From the NCBI RefSeq assembly GCF_007109405.1, contig NZ_VJOY01000005.1, positions 127,921 through 191,920 of the forward strand: a DNA stretch of 64,000 bases, read 5' to 3'. The translations under genes and the position numbers were made by a program. Under the pieces are notes generated by a model, which worked only from the letters and a program-made list of their open reading frames with translations, had not been told where the DNA came from and searched no databases. This document shows positions 30,633 to 39,069 of the stretch, piece after piece (position 1 is the stretch's first letter; each line of letters opens with the position of its first letter). Source of the DNA: Pseudomonas mangiferae. GTDB lineage: Bacteria; Pseudomonadota; Gammaproteobacteria; Pseudomonadales; Pseudomonadaceae.

Positions 30633-30764
30633 ATAGCAAGCCTCGTGCCACTCCCTGATTAACTCCAAGCTATTGAAATGAAAGGCTTAACTTGTTTAAC
30701 GCCAGGTTGTGTCCAGGTACCCGATTGCACCAGTTTCGGGAGCCTGCACCGTGCGTGTGCAAGC

Positions 30765-31466
30765 TCAGAAACCGGCGGACATTCCGCCTACGACGAAACG
30801 AGCCACCTGATCGATGAGGGACTTCCAGTCGTCCGGGTCGAACGTGTTGGGCAGGCGGTCCTCCATGCGGTGGGTATCGGAAAACGCATACAGGTAGCTG
30901 CCGATCATCAGGGTGATACGCCAGTTGGCATCCAGGTCCGGCAGCCCGGGGATCGCTTCCTGCAGGGCCTCGACATAGCGCTGGGTGGAATTGCCGTAGG
31001 CCTTGGTCCGCAGATCGTAGGAAATCTGCGGAGGCTCCGTGTGCAGGCGGGCCTGCAGGCGCAGAAAGTGCCGCCCCTGCTCGGTAGTGCGGAGGATGGC
31101 GGTGGGCAGCAGGAATGCCTCGACGATGTCGCGCACCGTCGGCACTTGCCCATCCGCCCGGAGCCGTTCGAGGTTCTCCATCCGTTCCAAGGAGATGGCC
31201 GCACCACGTCGCAGGAAGACTTCTTCGAACAGGCCGAACTTGGAACCGAAGTAATAGTTGATCAGCGCCTGGGTGACCTTCGCTTCGTGGGACACCTCGC
31301 GCAGGGTGGTGCCGGCGTAGCCCAGGTTGGCGAACAGGCGCTCGGCCGCGTCGAGGATTTCATCGCGAACGACGCTGGCACCTTCGGGACGGCCCGGCCC
31401 CTTCCGTTTCGCACGGCCCTTGTCGATGGTGGTGAGATTCCCGCGGCGTCCGGCGACTATCTGCAT
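30765..31466 (-). CDS. TetR-family transcriptional regulator
   Basis: 233 residues. A basic N-terminal arm (GRAKRKGPGRPEG) leads into a TetR helix-turn-helix: ILDAAERLFANLGYAGTTLREVSHEAKVTQALINYYFGSKFGLF (about residues 36-78, quoted in part). The C-terminal ligand domain is unrelated to sequences I can name. It lies between the benE-type transporter (36 bp upstream, same strand) and the Rieske gene, and is the only regulator in the island. I infer that it represses the Rieske and benE units through the AT-rich palindromes and is released by the substrate or an intermediate. Confidence 0.88.
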   Translation of the reverse strand: MQIVAGRRGNLTTIDKGRAKRKGPGRPEGASVVRDEILDAAERLFANLGYAGTTLREVSHEAKVTQALINYYFGSKFGLFEEVFLRRGAAISLERMENLERLRADGQVPTVRDIVEAFLLPTAILRTTEQGRHFLRLQARLHTEPPQISYDLRTKAYGNSTQRYVEALQEAIPGLPDLDANWRITLMIGSYLYAFSDTHRMEDRLPNTFDPDDWKSLIDQVARFVVGGMSAGF

Positions 31467-31502
31467 AGAAATTCCGTTGCATTGCTCAAAGCGAAGAGGG
31501 AG

Positions 31503-32705
31503 TCAGGCGCGGGCGACGGCTGGGCGTTCGATGCCGTAGTAGAGCAGGCTGCCGAACACGATTCCCCAGAACGGCGCCCCGATGCCCAGCAGGGTGATGT
31601 CGCTCAGGGTGATGACGAACACCGCCAGCGCGCTCAAGGGTAAAGGCGAAGTGAAGGCGGCGACAAAGGATTTTTCCAGGACGCCCATCATGGCCAGGCC
31701 CGCGAGTACCGCCACGAAAGGCCCCGGCAGCACCGTCAGCAGAAATACGTAGGCGCTGGCGAACAGGCCGATCAACCCGCACAGCGCGCCGGCGATCAGG
31801 GCGCTGATGAAGTGCCGGCCCTGCACGCCGGCGGACACCAGAATCGCGCTGCAGGGCCCGGCGAGGACCGTGGGGCAGCCGCCGAATGGAGCGGTCAACG
31901 CGCTCAGCAGGCCGCTGCACAACGTGACGAGGCGTACCGAAACGGTGTACCCCGAGGCGCGCAGCACGGCGATTCCCTGGGCGTTCTGCACGAACAGCAC
32001 GGTGATGAGCATGGGAATCAGCAGTTCGGAGAGGGCGTGAAGGCTGAAGCGCGGGTGGACCAGCATGGGGGTGACGAGCCATCGGTCCGTGGCGTTGGAG
32101 GGCCATTGGAAGCCCCCCAGGAGCACGACGGCGGTACCGACCAGCATGGCACCGATGATCGGTGGCGCCGGGGACTTGCCGCGTCGCTCCAGGTACAGCA
32201 GGCCGAAGAAGGTCACCAGCATGCTGGCGCCGATCCAGGGCGCCGCCAGGGTCGAATGGACGATGGCCAGCACGTACTTGATGAACAGGCCGGCGATCAT
32301 CGCCATGACGATGGGCATCGGCATCCACCGATCGAGCAATGCCACCAGGTTGGTGATGCCCAGAACCAGCAGCACCAGCGCGCAGACGAGGTAGGTGCCC
32401 ACCGCTGCGTCGAGCCCGTAGCGAGCGATGACCGGGGCCACCAGCACGGTGCCGGGGATGGTCCAGAGAAAGATCAGGGGCTGCCGGGTCTTCCAGCTGA
32501 TCAGTACGCTGGCCAGCCCATTGATGCCGATGACCGCGGCCAGCCAGGAGGACGTCTGCTCCAGGGAGACGCCGCCTTCCTGCGCGGCGGAAATCAGGAT
32601 GGCCACCGGGCCCGTGGCCGAGAAGCTCAGGCCCACGAGGGCCAGCATCAGGTAGGTCAGCCAGGAACGGTTGACGCGGGCTTCGACGGTACCAAGGGCG
32701 GACAT
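31503..32705 (-). CDS. BenE-family aromatic acid/H+ symporter
   Basis: 400 residues, almost entirely hydrophobic, with the BenE fold: WLTYLMLALVGLSFSATGPVAI at the N-terminus, IPGTVLVAP, and FGGCPTVLAGPCSAILVS in the second half (part of the transport path). The family imports benzoate and similar aromatic carboxylates with protons. In this context it probably takes up the pyridine carboxylate. GGGAG lies eight bases before the ATG. It heads a probable transporter-regulator operon with tetR; an operator-like repeat lies 86 bp upstream. Confidence 0.9.
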   Translation of the reverse strand: MSALGTVEARVNRSWLTYLMLALVGLSFSATGPVAILISAAQEGGVSLEQTSSWLAAVIGINGLASVLISWKTRQPLIFLWTIPGTVLVAPVIARYGLDAAVGTYLVCALVLLVLGITNLVALLDRWMPMPIVMAMIAGLFIKYVLAIVHSTLAAPWIGASMLVTFFGLLYLERRGKSPAPPIIGAMLVGTAVVLLGGFQWPSNATDRWLVTPMLVHPRFSLHALSELLIPMLITVLFVQNAQGIAVLRASGYTVSVRLVTLCSGLLSALTAPFGGCPTVLAGPCSAILVSAGVQGRHFISALIAGALCGLIGLFASAYVFLLTVLPGPFVAVLAGLAMMGVLEKSFVAAFTSPLPLSALAVFVITLSDITLLGIGAPFWGIVFGSLLYYGIERPAVARA

Positions 32706-32790
32706 CCAGGACTCCCGGGGGGCGTGGAGGCGAATGGAAAGTGCGCGGGTGCCGAACGAACGCGGCGGATCGCGGATTTTCCATTCCTAT

Positions 32791-32815
32791 AATTAATTGG
32801 TCGTTCTTTTAATTA
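32791..32815. promoter_or_regulatory. AT-rich operator-like repeat upstream of benE-type gene
   Basis: AATTAATT-N8-TTTTAATTA, the same half-sites and the same 8-base spacing as inside the perfect palindrome upstream of the Rieske gene. The outer bases are less symmetrical. Orientation and distance fit a promoter-operator for the transporter gene. Confidence 0.65.
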
Positions 32816-33244
32816 GATTATGCATGTGACGTGCCAGTGCTTTGATCCGCTGGCGCGGCGGACCGGTTCGATCTGGCTCGTTCGTCGACCGACTGGCCTG
32901 GCAGCAGGCGGCCTGCCCTCTTACAGGCAGCACGGGCTCTCGATGCCGATAGGCGTGACCGCTCCACCCAGTGATAAAGGCGCGGCTGCAGAGGTGCACC
33001 GACTTGAGGTGAATCGCCCATCCGGTGTTCGCATATGGTGCGCAGTGTTTCCGCGACCGCTTTTTTCACCGCGAGCGTTCGCTCCGGCAAATATTAATTA
33101 TACGACCGTATAATTTATTGCGTTTCAATGGGATGGTGGCGTTTCCGCCGGTTTCGGAGCGGCATCGCGCCGACCAGGCCGATTCAGCTGGCATATGGGT
33201 TGCTATCGCCTCGACAGGACCATCCACCTGTCGAGGTATTTCAC
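32816..33244 (+). other. Non-coding divergent region upstream of TRAP operon
   Basis: 429 bp between the benE operator and dctP. Short open frames on both strands have no good ribosome binding site. Apart from the palindrome at 33096-33115 and AT-rich flanks that may hold the dctP promoter, I see nothing recognisable. Confidence 0.5.
33096..33115. promoter_or_regulatory. Inverted repeat upstream of TRAP operon
   Basis: AATTATAC-gacc-GTATAATT, a perfect 8-bp inverted repeat with a 4-base spacer, 130 bp upstream of dctP in an AT-rich patch. It differs from the AATTAATT sites (TATAC/GTATA half-sites), so another regulator may bind it, such as a GntR or TetR protein encoded elsewhere. Confidence 0.6.
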
Positions 33245-34336
33245 ATGCAGCGTCGTCGCTTTCTGAAAGGGGCCGGTATCACGGCGGGGCTGGCCACCGT
33301 CGCCCTGCCCTCCCTGGCGCAGGACACGCCCACGGTCAAATGGCGAATGGCAACCAACTGGCCGAAAAGCCTGGATGCCATGTTCGGCTCGGCCGACGAG
33401 CTCTGCCAGCGGGTGAGCGTCCTGACCGGGGGCAAGTTCGAGATCCGGGCCTTCGCCGGTGGCGACATCGTGCCGCCCGCCCAGAGCCTGGATGCGGTCG
33501 GTGAAGGCACGGTGGAATGCAACCATGTGCTGGCTTCCGCCTACTTCGGCAAGAACACCGCCTTCGCCTTCGACACCGGCCTGCCGTTCGGCATGAACGC
33601 CCGGCAGCACAACGCCTGGGTCCAGTACGGCGGCGGCCGCGCGCTGCTGGAAAAGCTCTATGGCCAGTACAACATCAAACCCTTCATCTGCGGCAACTCC
33701 GCCGTGCAGATGGGCGGCTGGTATCGCAAGGAGATCAAGTCGCTCGACGACCTCAAGGGCCTGAAGATGCGGGTCGGTGGCGTCGGCGGCATGGTCATGC
33801 AGAAGCTGGGCGTCCTGCCCCAGCAGATCCCGACGTCCGACATCTACCCGTCGCTGGAAAAAGGCACCATCGATGCCGCCGAATGGATCGGCCCTTACGA
33901 TGACGAGAAGCTCGGCCTGAACAAGATCGCCAGCCACTACTACGCCCCCGGCTGGTGGGAAGGCAGCGCGTCGATTACCTCCATGGTCAACGCCAAGGCC
34001 TGGGCGGACCTGCCGCCGCTGTACCAGGCCGCGTTCGAGTGCGCCTGCAACGAGCAGACCCTGAAAATGCTGGCCAAGTACGATGCCAGCAACCCCCCGG
34101 CACTGAAGAAACTGATCGCCAACGGTGCCAAGGTGGCGTACTTCCCGCGGGACGTCATGGACGCGGCCTGGAAGGCGTCCAACGAGCTGTTCGCCGAGCT
34201 GGCGGGAAAGAACCCGGATTTCAAGGAAATCTGGGGGCCCTGGTCGAGCTTCCGCCGTGACGAGGTGAGCTGGTTCCGGGTCGCCGAATCCGCGCTGGAC
34301 AACTTCACCGCCAGTGTCGTCGGCAAGGAAGCCTGA
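33245..34336 (+). CDS. dctP: TRAP transporter substrate-binding protein, TakP/DctP type
   Basis: 363 residues. The N-terminal MQRRRFLKGAG...ALPSLAQ is a twin-arginine signal, so the folded protein reaches the periplasm by Tat. The mature part closely follows the 2-oxoacid-binding TakP pattern: WPKSLDAMFGSADEL, GDIVPPAQSLDAV, LKMRVGGVGGMVMQKLGV with the conserved Arg, and GTIDAAEWIGPYDDEKLG. TakP-type proteins bind 2-oxo acids with a metal ion. Ligand here could be the pathway substrate or a related carboxylate. The start at 33245 was chosen from the signal peptide; the ribosome binding site is poor. Confidence 0.92.
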   Translation: MQRRRFLKGAGITAGLATVALPSLAQDTPTVKWRMATNWPKSLDAMFGSADELCQRVSVLTGGKFEIRAFAGGDIVPPAQSLDAVGEGTVECNHVLASAYFGKNTAFAFDTGLPFGMNARQHNAWVQYGGGRALLEKLYGQYNIKPFICGNSAVQMGGWYRKEIKSLDDLKGLKMRVGGVGGMVMQKLGVLPQQIPTSDIYPSLEKGTIDAAEWIGPYDDEKLGLNKIASHYYAPGWWEGSASITSMVNAKAWADLPPLYQAAFECACNEQTLKMLAKYDASNPPALKKLIANGAKVAYFPRDVMDAAWKASNELFAELAGKNPDFKEIWGPWSSFRRDEVSWFRVAESALDNFTASVVGKEA

Positions 34337-34338
34337 GC

Positions 34339-34893
34339 ATGAGGCCCCTGCTGCTTGGCCTGTCCCACGCCATCGACCGGCTCAACCGTGGCGTCGCCTG
34401 GCTCGCGAGCGGGTGCATCCTGCTCGCGGTGCTGGTCAGCGCCGGCAACGCCCTCGCCCGCAAATTCTTCAACTTCGGTAGCAACGGCCTGCTGGAGCTG
34501 CAGTGGTACCTGTTCGGTGCGGTGTTTCTGCTCTGCGCGGGGTACACCCTGCTGCAGAACGAACATGTGCGGGTCGACCTGCTGTATTCGCGGCTCCAGC
34601 GGCGCGGGCAGTTGCGCGTGGAAGTGTTCGGCCTGCTGGTCTTCATGCTGCCGGCCACCACCCTGATCCTGAGCCTGTCCTGGGAGCCGTTTCTCGAAGC
34701 CTGGCGCAGCGGCGAAGTCTCACCGAACGCCGGCGGCCTGATCCGCTGGCCCGCCAAGCTGCTGATTCCCGCCGGTTTCACCCTGCTGCTGTTGCAGGGG
34801 ATTTCCGAGCTGATCAAACGGATCGACGAGTTGCGCCAGCTGCCGGCGGGCGCGACACCGGACCTGACACCGGGGGAGACGCGCCATGGTTGA
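34339..34893 (+). CDS. dctQ: TRAP transporter small membrane subunit DctQ
   Basis: 184 residues with four predicted membrane helices (about 20-40, 52-75, 90-112, 135-155), the DctQ layout including ELQWYLFGAVFLLCAGYTLLQNEHVRVD. It bridges the periplasmic binding protein and the large permease. It starts two bases after the dctP stop and overlaps the dctM start, so the three genes form one transcript. Confidence 0.93.
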   Translation: MRPLLLGLSHAIDRLNRGVAWLASGCILLAVLVSAGNALARKFFNFGSNGLLELQWYLFGAVFLLCAGYTLLQNEHVRVDLLYSRLQRRGQLRVEVFGLLVFMLPATTLILSLSWEPFLEAWRSGEVSPNAGGLIRWPAKLLIPAGFTLLLLQGISELIKRIDELRQLPAGATPDLTPGETRHG

Positions 34894-36319
34894 ATTCCTG
34901 ATCCAGAACATGGCGCCGATCATGTTCGCCAGCCTCATCCTGTTCCTGATCATCGGCTATCCCGTGGCGTTCGCACTGGCCGCCAACGGCCTGTTCTTCG
35001 GAATCGTCGGCATCTGGCTGGGCCTCCTGCAGCCGACGTTGTTCCAGGCCCTGCCGGACCGGGTGTTCGGCATCATGTACAACGAAACGTTGCTGGCGAT
35101 CCCGTTCTTCACCTTCATGGGGCTGATCCTGGAACGCTCCGGCATGGCCGAGGAACTGCTCGATACCATCGGCCAGCTCTTCGGCTCCATCCGTGGCGGC
35201 CTGGCCTACGCGGTGATTCTGGTGGGTGCGCTGCTGGGCGCCACCACGGGCGTGGTGGCGGCGTCGGTCATTTCCATGGGGCTGATCTCGTTGCCGATCA
35301 TGATGCGCTATGGCTACAGCAAGCGACTCGCCACCGGCGTGATCGCCGCCTCGGGTACGCTGGCGCAGATCATTCCGCCGTCGCTAGTGCTGATCATTCT
35401 GGCGGATCAACTGGGCCGGCCGGTGGGCGAGATGTACGCCGGCGCGCTGCTGCCCTCCCTGGTGCTGATCGGTCTCTACCTGGCATTCGTGATCGGACAC
35501 GCGCTGTTTCGCCCGAGCACGGTGCCAGCCCTGCCGCCGGAGGCGCGGACATTGCGGGGACGGGCCCTGTGCCTGCGCGTGCTGACCACGCTGATCCCGC
35601 CACTGGTGCTGATCTTCCTGGTCCTGGGCACCATCTACTTCGGCATCGCCACGCCTACCGAGGGAGGCGCGATGGGGGCGACCGGCGCCCTGCTGCTGGC
35701 GGTACTCCGCCGTCGGCTGGACCGGCTCCTGCTGCGCCAGGCGTTGGACAAGACCGCCAAACTGACCTGCTTCGCCATCTTCATCCTGGTGGGGTCGTCG
35801 GTGTTCAGCCTGACCTTCCGCGGCGTGGACGGCGACTTGTGGGTCGAGCACCTGTTGATCAACCTGCCGGGCGGCCCGGTGGGCTTCCTGATCGTGGTCA
35901 ACCTGCTGGTGTTCTTCCTGGCCTTCTTCCTGGATTTCTTCGAGTTGTCGTTCATCCTGGTGCCGCTGCTGGCGCCCGTGGCAGAGAAGCTGGGTATCGA
36001 CCTGGTCTGGTTCGGCGTGCTGCTGGCGGTCAACATGCAAACGTCGTTTCTCCATCCCCCGTTCGGCTTCGCGCTGTTCTACCTGCGATCGGTGGCGAGC
36101 AAGGCCATCAGGACCATGGACATCTACCGCGGTGCGATTCCGTTCGTGGCACTGCAGATCATCATGGTGGGGATCGTGCTGGGCTTTCCGGAGCTGGTAG
36201 GCATCGAAAAAGAAGCCACGGACCTCGACCTGAAGAGCATCAGCCTCGACATGGGCAGCCAGGGCGGATTCGGCGGGAACGGGTACCCCGGGGAGGCCAG
36301 CACGCCCTTCAGCGACTAG
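34886..36319 (+). CDS. dctM: TRAP transporter large permease DctM
   Basis: 477 residues, about a dozen membrane helices. DctM features such as MGLILERSGMAEELLDTIGQLFG, ATTGVVAASVISMGLIS and IPPSLVLIILADQLG are present. It couples uptake to a sodium gradient. Overlaps dctQ by 8 bp. The last roughly 35 residues form a hydrophilic, glycine-rich tail (LDMGSQGGFGGNGYPGE) that is unusual for the family but occurs in some TakM-like permeases as far as I recall. No terminator could be identified downstream. Confidence 0.93.
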   Translation: MVEFLIQNMAPIMFASLILFLIIGYPVAFALAANGLFFGIVGIWLGLLQPTLFQALPDRVFGIMYNETLLAIPFFTFMGLILERSGMAEELLDTIGQLFGSIRGGLAYAVILVGALLGATTGVVAASVISMGLISLPIMMRYGYSKRLATGVIAASGTLAQIIPPSLVLIILADQLGRPVGEMYAGALLPSLVLIGLYLAFVIGHALFRPSTVPALPPEARTLRGRALCLRVLTTLIPPLVLIFLVLGTIYFGIATPTEGGAMGATGALLLAVLRRRLDRLLLRQALDKTAKLTCFAIFILVGSSVFSLTFRGVDGDLWVEHLLINLPGGPVGFLIVVNLLVFFLAFFLDFFELSFILVPLLAPVAEKLGIDLVWFGVLLAVNMQTSFLHPPFGFALFYLRSVASKAIRTMDIYRGAIPFVALQIIMVGIVLGFPELVGIEKEATDLDLKSISLDMGSQGGFGGNGYPGEASTPFSD

Positions 36320-36643
36320 CCGCCGAAGGGGCGAAGCGCGCGATGAGGAATGGGCTGTCCACACGAGCGAGGCCCTCGCGGCGGAGCTCCACCGGCACGC
36401 GAAACGGCGCGGGTAGCCATGGCGTGGTCGCCCCGTGGAGCGGGGCGGAATCACGGTCGCCGTCCGATGACGGTGATGAACGGGGCCCCGCCCGGTAGGG
36501 CGGATTCCGCTACGCCGCCCCGGACAGGGGCGAGCCGCTCCCCATGAACTCACTTCGACCGCTACGCCCGATTCGGGCATGCTAGGCGCCTGCCGGGGTC
36601 TGCCATGGGGGCGGGCCGCCGCTCCAACGCGCCGAGGATGCCG
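36320..36643. other. Non-coding stretch at right edge of catabolic island
   Basis: 324 bp between dctM and the GspE-type ATPase gene. It holds GC-rich hairpins (CCCCGTGGAGCGGGG near 36430; a GGGCGG/CCGCCC pairing near 36497-36525) and one copy of the 13-bp direct repeat. No ORF with a ribosome binding site was seen. Confidence 0.5.
36347..36359 (+). repeat. 13-bp direct repeat, right copy
   Basis: GGAATGGGCTGTC, identical to 23481-23493 and in the same orientation. It lies 28 bp after dctM, so the pair brackets the whole catabolic island. Confidence 0.4.
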
Positions 36644-38428
36644 ATGGCCGCTTTCGCTTCTTCCAGCCAGGACCGCTGGCTGGACCTCAATGACGTGCTG
36701 CGCGAACTGGTCGCCCAGGGCAGGATCGTCCAGGAAACCGCCGAGCAGTGCCTGATGGTGCGTCGCGGCGGGACCAACGCGCAGTTGCACCCGCTGGAAT
36801 TCCTCGCCGCCCAGCAGCTCGACGACCTCGGCCGGCCGGGGCGCAAGCTGGACCTGGAGAGCCTCACCCAGTGGCTGGCGGACTGGTCCGGGCAGCCCTA
36901 TCTGCGCATCGACCCGCTGAAGATCGACGTCGCCGCCGTGACCCCGGTGATGTCCTACGCCTTCGCCCAGCGCCACAAGATCCTTGCCGTGGCGGTCAGC
37001 CCCGAGCAGGTCACCATCGCCAGCGCCCAGCCCTTCGTCCAGGGCTGGGAGGGCAACCTGGCCCATGTGCTGAAGCGGCCGATCAAGCGGGTGGTGGTGA
37101 ACCCGGTGGACCTGCAGCGCTTCACCGTGGAGTTCTACCGCCTGGCGCGCTCGGTCAGCGGCGCCAGCGCCAGCGACCAGAAGGTCACCGGCATCGGCAA
37201 CTTCGAGCAGTTGCTCAGCCTCGGCGCCCAGGACCAGGAGCCGGACGCCAACGACGCCCACATCGTCAACATCGTCGACTGGCTGTTCCAGTACGCCTAC
37301 CAGCAGCGCGCCAGCGACATCCACATCGAGCCGCGCCGGGAACAGGGCGCGGTGCGCTTTCGCATCGACGGCGTGCTGCACACCGTCTACCAGTTCCCGC
37401 CCCAGGTCACCATGGCGGTGGTCAGCCGCCTGAAGACCCTCGGGCGGATGAACGTGGCGGAGAAGCGCAAGCCCCAGGACGGCCGGATCAAGACCAAGAC
37501 CCCGGACGGCGGCGAGGTGGAACTGCGTCTGTCGACCCTGCCCACCGCCTTCGGCGAGAAGCTGGTGATGCGTATCTTCGACCCCGAGGTGCTGCTCAAG
37601 AGCTTCGACCAGCTGGGCTTCTCCACCGACGACCTGCGCCGCTGGCAGAGCATGACCAGCCAGCCCAACGGCATCATTCTCGTGACCGGCCCCACCGGCT
37701 CGGGTAAGACCACCACCCTGTACACCACCCTCAAGCAGCTGGCCACCAGCGAGGTGAACCTCTGCACCATCGAAGACCCGATCGAGATGATCGAGCCGGC
37801 CTTCAACCAGATGCAGGTGCAGCACAACATCGACCTGACCTTCGCCAGCGGGGTGCGCGCGCTGATGCGCCAGGACCCGGACATCATCATGATCGGCGAG
37901 GTGCGCGACCTGGAGACCGCCGAGATGGCGATCCAGGCGGCCCTCACCGGCCACCTGGTGCTGACCACCCTGCACACCAACGACGCCCCCAGCGCCATCA
38001 CCCGCCTGCTGGAGCTGGGCGTGCCCTACTACCTGCTGCGCTCCACCCTGCTGGGAGTGATGGCCCAGCGCCTGGTGCGCACCCTCTGCCCCCACTGCAA
38101 GCAGCCGGTGACCCTGGAGGAAGAAGACTGGGCCAACCTGACCCGGCCCTGGAGCGCGCCGCTGCCCAGCGGCGCCCACCGCGCCGTGGGCTGCCTGGAA
38201 TGCCGCGACACCGGCTACCGCGGCCGCGCCGGGGTCTACGAGATCATGCTGATGAGCGATGGGGTGAAGAACCACGTCAGCGCCGACACCGACCTTTCGG
38301 CCCTGCGCCGCCAGGCGTTCAAGGACGGCATGCGCAGCCTGCGCCTGTCCGGCGCGCAGAAGATCGCCAGCGGCCAGACCACCATCGAGGAAGTCCTGCG
38401 GGTCACCCCCCAGAGCGACCAGCGCTGA
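36644..38428 (+). CDS. GspE/PilB-type secretion ATPase, orphan
   Basis: 594 residues from the ATG at 36644 (GAGG seven bases upstream; ATGs at 36638 and 36605 are also in frame). An N1E-like domain (about residues 60-165) is followed by the ATPase: Walker A GPTGSGKTTTLY (about 350), Asp box, Walker B IMIGEVRD, His box LTTLHTNDAPSA, and a C-terminal zinc tetracysteine CPHC...CLEC. Such ATPases power type II secretion or type IV pilus assembly, but no other secretion gene is nearby. The closest functional homologue cannot be fixed by eye. Confidence 0.92.
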   Translation: MAAFASSSQDRWLDLNDVLRELVAQGRIVQETAEQCLMVRRGGTNAQLHPLEFLAAQQLDDLGRPGRKLDLESLTQWLADWSGQPYLRIDPLKIDVAAVTPVMSYAFAQRHKILAVAVSPEQVTIASAQPFVQGWEGNLAHVLKRPIKRVVVNPVDLQRFTVEFYRLARSVSGASASDQKVTGIGNFEQLLSLGAQDQEPDANDAHIVNIVDWLFQYAYQQRASDIHIEPRREQGAVRFRIDGVLHTVYQFPPQVTMAVVSRLKTLGRMNVAEKRKPQDGRIKTKTPDGGEVELRLSTLPTAFGEKLVMRIFDPEVLLKSFDQLGFSTDDLRRWQSMTSQPNGIILVTGPTGSGKTTTLYTTLKQLATSEVNLCTIEDPIEMIEPAFNQMQVQHNIDLTFASGVRALMRQDPDIIMIGEVRDLETAEMAIQAALTGHLVLTTLHTNDAPSAITRLLELGVPYYLLRSTLLGVMAQRLVRTLCPHCKQPVTLEEEDWANLTRPWSAPLPSGAHRAVGCLECRDTGYRGRAGVYEIMLMSDGVKNHVSADTDLSALRRQAFKDGMRSLRLSGAQKIASGQTTIEEVLRVTPQSDQR

Positions 38429-38451
38429 GGCCGGGCCGGGCGGCCGCCGTT

Positions 38452-38465
38452 CGACCGAACGGTCG
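38452..38465. repeat. Short inverted repeat CGACCG-aa-CGGTCG
   Basis: Perfect 6-bp arms with a 2-base spacer, followed at 38474-38486 by CCCC..GGGG. It lies between the ATPase stop and the NfeD-like gene. Resembles a small TetR-type operator, but could simply be part of a transcript end. Confidence 0.35.
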
Positions 38466-38597
38466 TTCCATTCCCCAAACTGGGGATCACCGCACGGACC
38501 GTCCCGGCCGGCGACGCTAAACTCCCGCCCCGTTCGAGCCCGCCGCGCCTTCCGCGGCGGCGCGACACCCGCTTTCGGAAAAGGACCCGCTGAAACG

Positions 38598-38852
38598 ATG
38601 TGGAATGCCCTGTTGCACCTGACCCCCTGGACCTGGCTCGGCCTGTGCACCCTGCTCCTCGTCCTCGAAGTCTTCGGTGCCGGCGGCTACCTGCTGTGGA
38701 GCGCCTTCGCCGCGGCCCTGGTGGGGCTGGTGGCCTACCTGCTGCCGGGCCTGGACGGCTATGCCCAGGCAGGCCTGTTCGCGGTGCTGGCGGCGACGGC
38801 CGCGCTGCTCTGGCGCCGCCACCGGCGCCGGGACGCCGCCAGGGCGCGCTAG
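38598..38852 (+). CDS. Short NfeD-like membrane protein
   Basis: 84 residues: two or three membrane helices (WTWLGLCTLLLVLEVFGAGGYLLWSAFAAALVGLV is the first pair, cited in part) then an Arg-rich tail. The LEVFGAGGYLLW segment is typical of NfeD family membrane domains. The C-terminal OB-fold of full NfeD proteins is absent, so this is a membrane-only version. NfeD proteins partner with stomatin-like proteins; none is encoded here. AAGGA lies about 12 bases upstream. Confidence 0.75.
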   Translation: MWNALLHLTPWTWLGLCTLLLVLEVFGAGGYLLWSAFAAALVGLVAYLLPGLDGYAQAGLFAVLAATAALLWRRHRRRDAARAR

Positions 38853-39069
38853 TCCTGTACGAACGTGCCGGCCCTCGGTGAAGCGTCGTTGAAGACCGGT
38901 TCGGCTTGCTCATTCACCCGCTGATGAGTGCCGCGTCCTCTCCGGTTTGCGCCTCGCCCGACGGCTTCTCGTCAGAACCCCGCGGCGCCACGGATGTCCA
39001 TGCGCCAGCATGGAACTCCCGCCAGGGGCCGCGCCTCTACTGGCATACCCCACTCTGGAGTAGCCACCC

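Noticed and set aside
31503-32705. BenE-type transporter as evidence for benzoate degradation
   Set aside because: No benzoate dioxygenase or catechol genes are present; the context points to pyridine carboxylate uptake instead.
38452-38486. Inverted repeats between the ATPase and NfeD-like genes as an IS remnant
   Set aside because: Repeats are too short, with no transposase fragment or target-site duplication.
35384-38650. Minus-strand open frame of about 1,090 codons across dctM and the ATPase gene
   Set aside because: Spans two confirmed genes and their intergenic region in antisense, with no recognisable domain.
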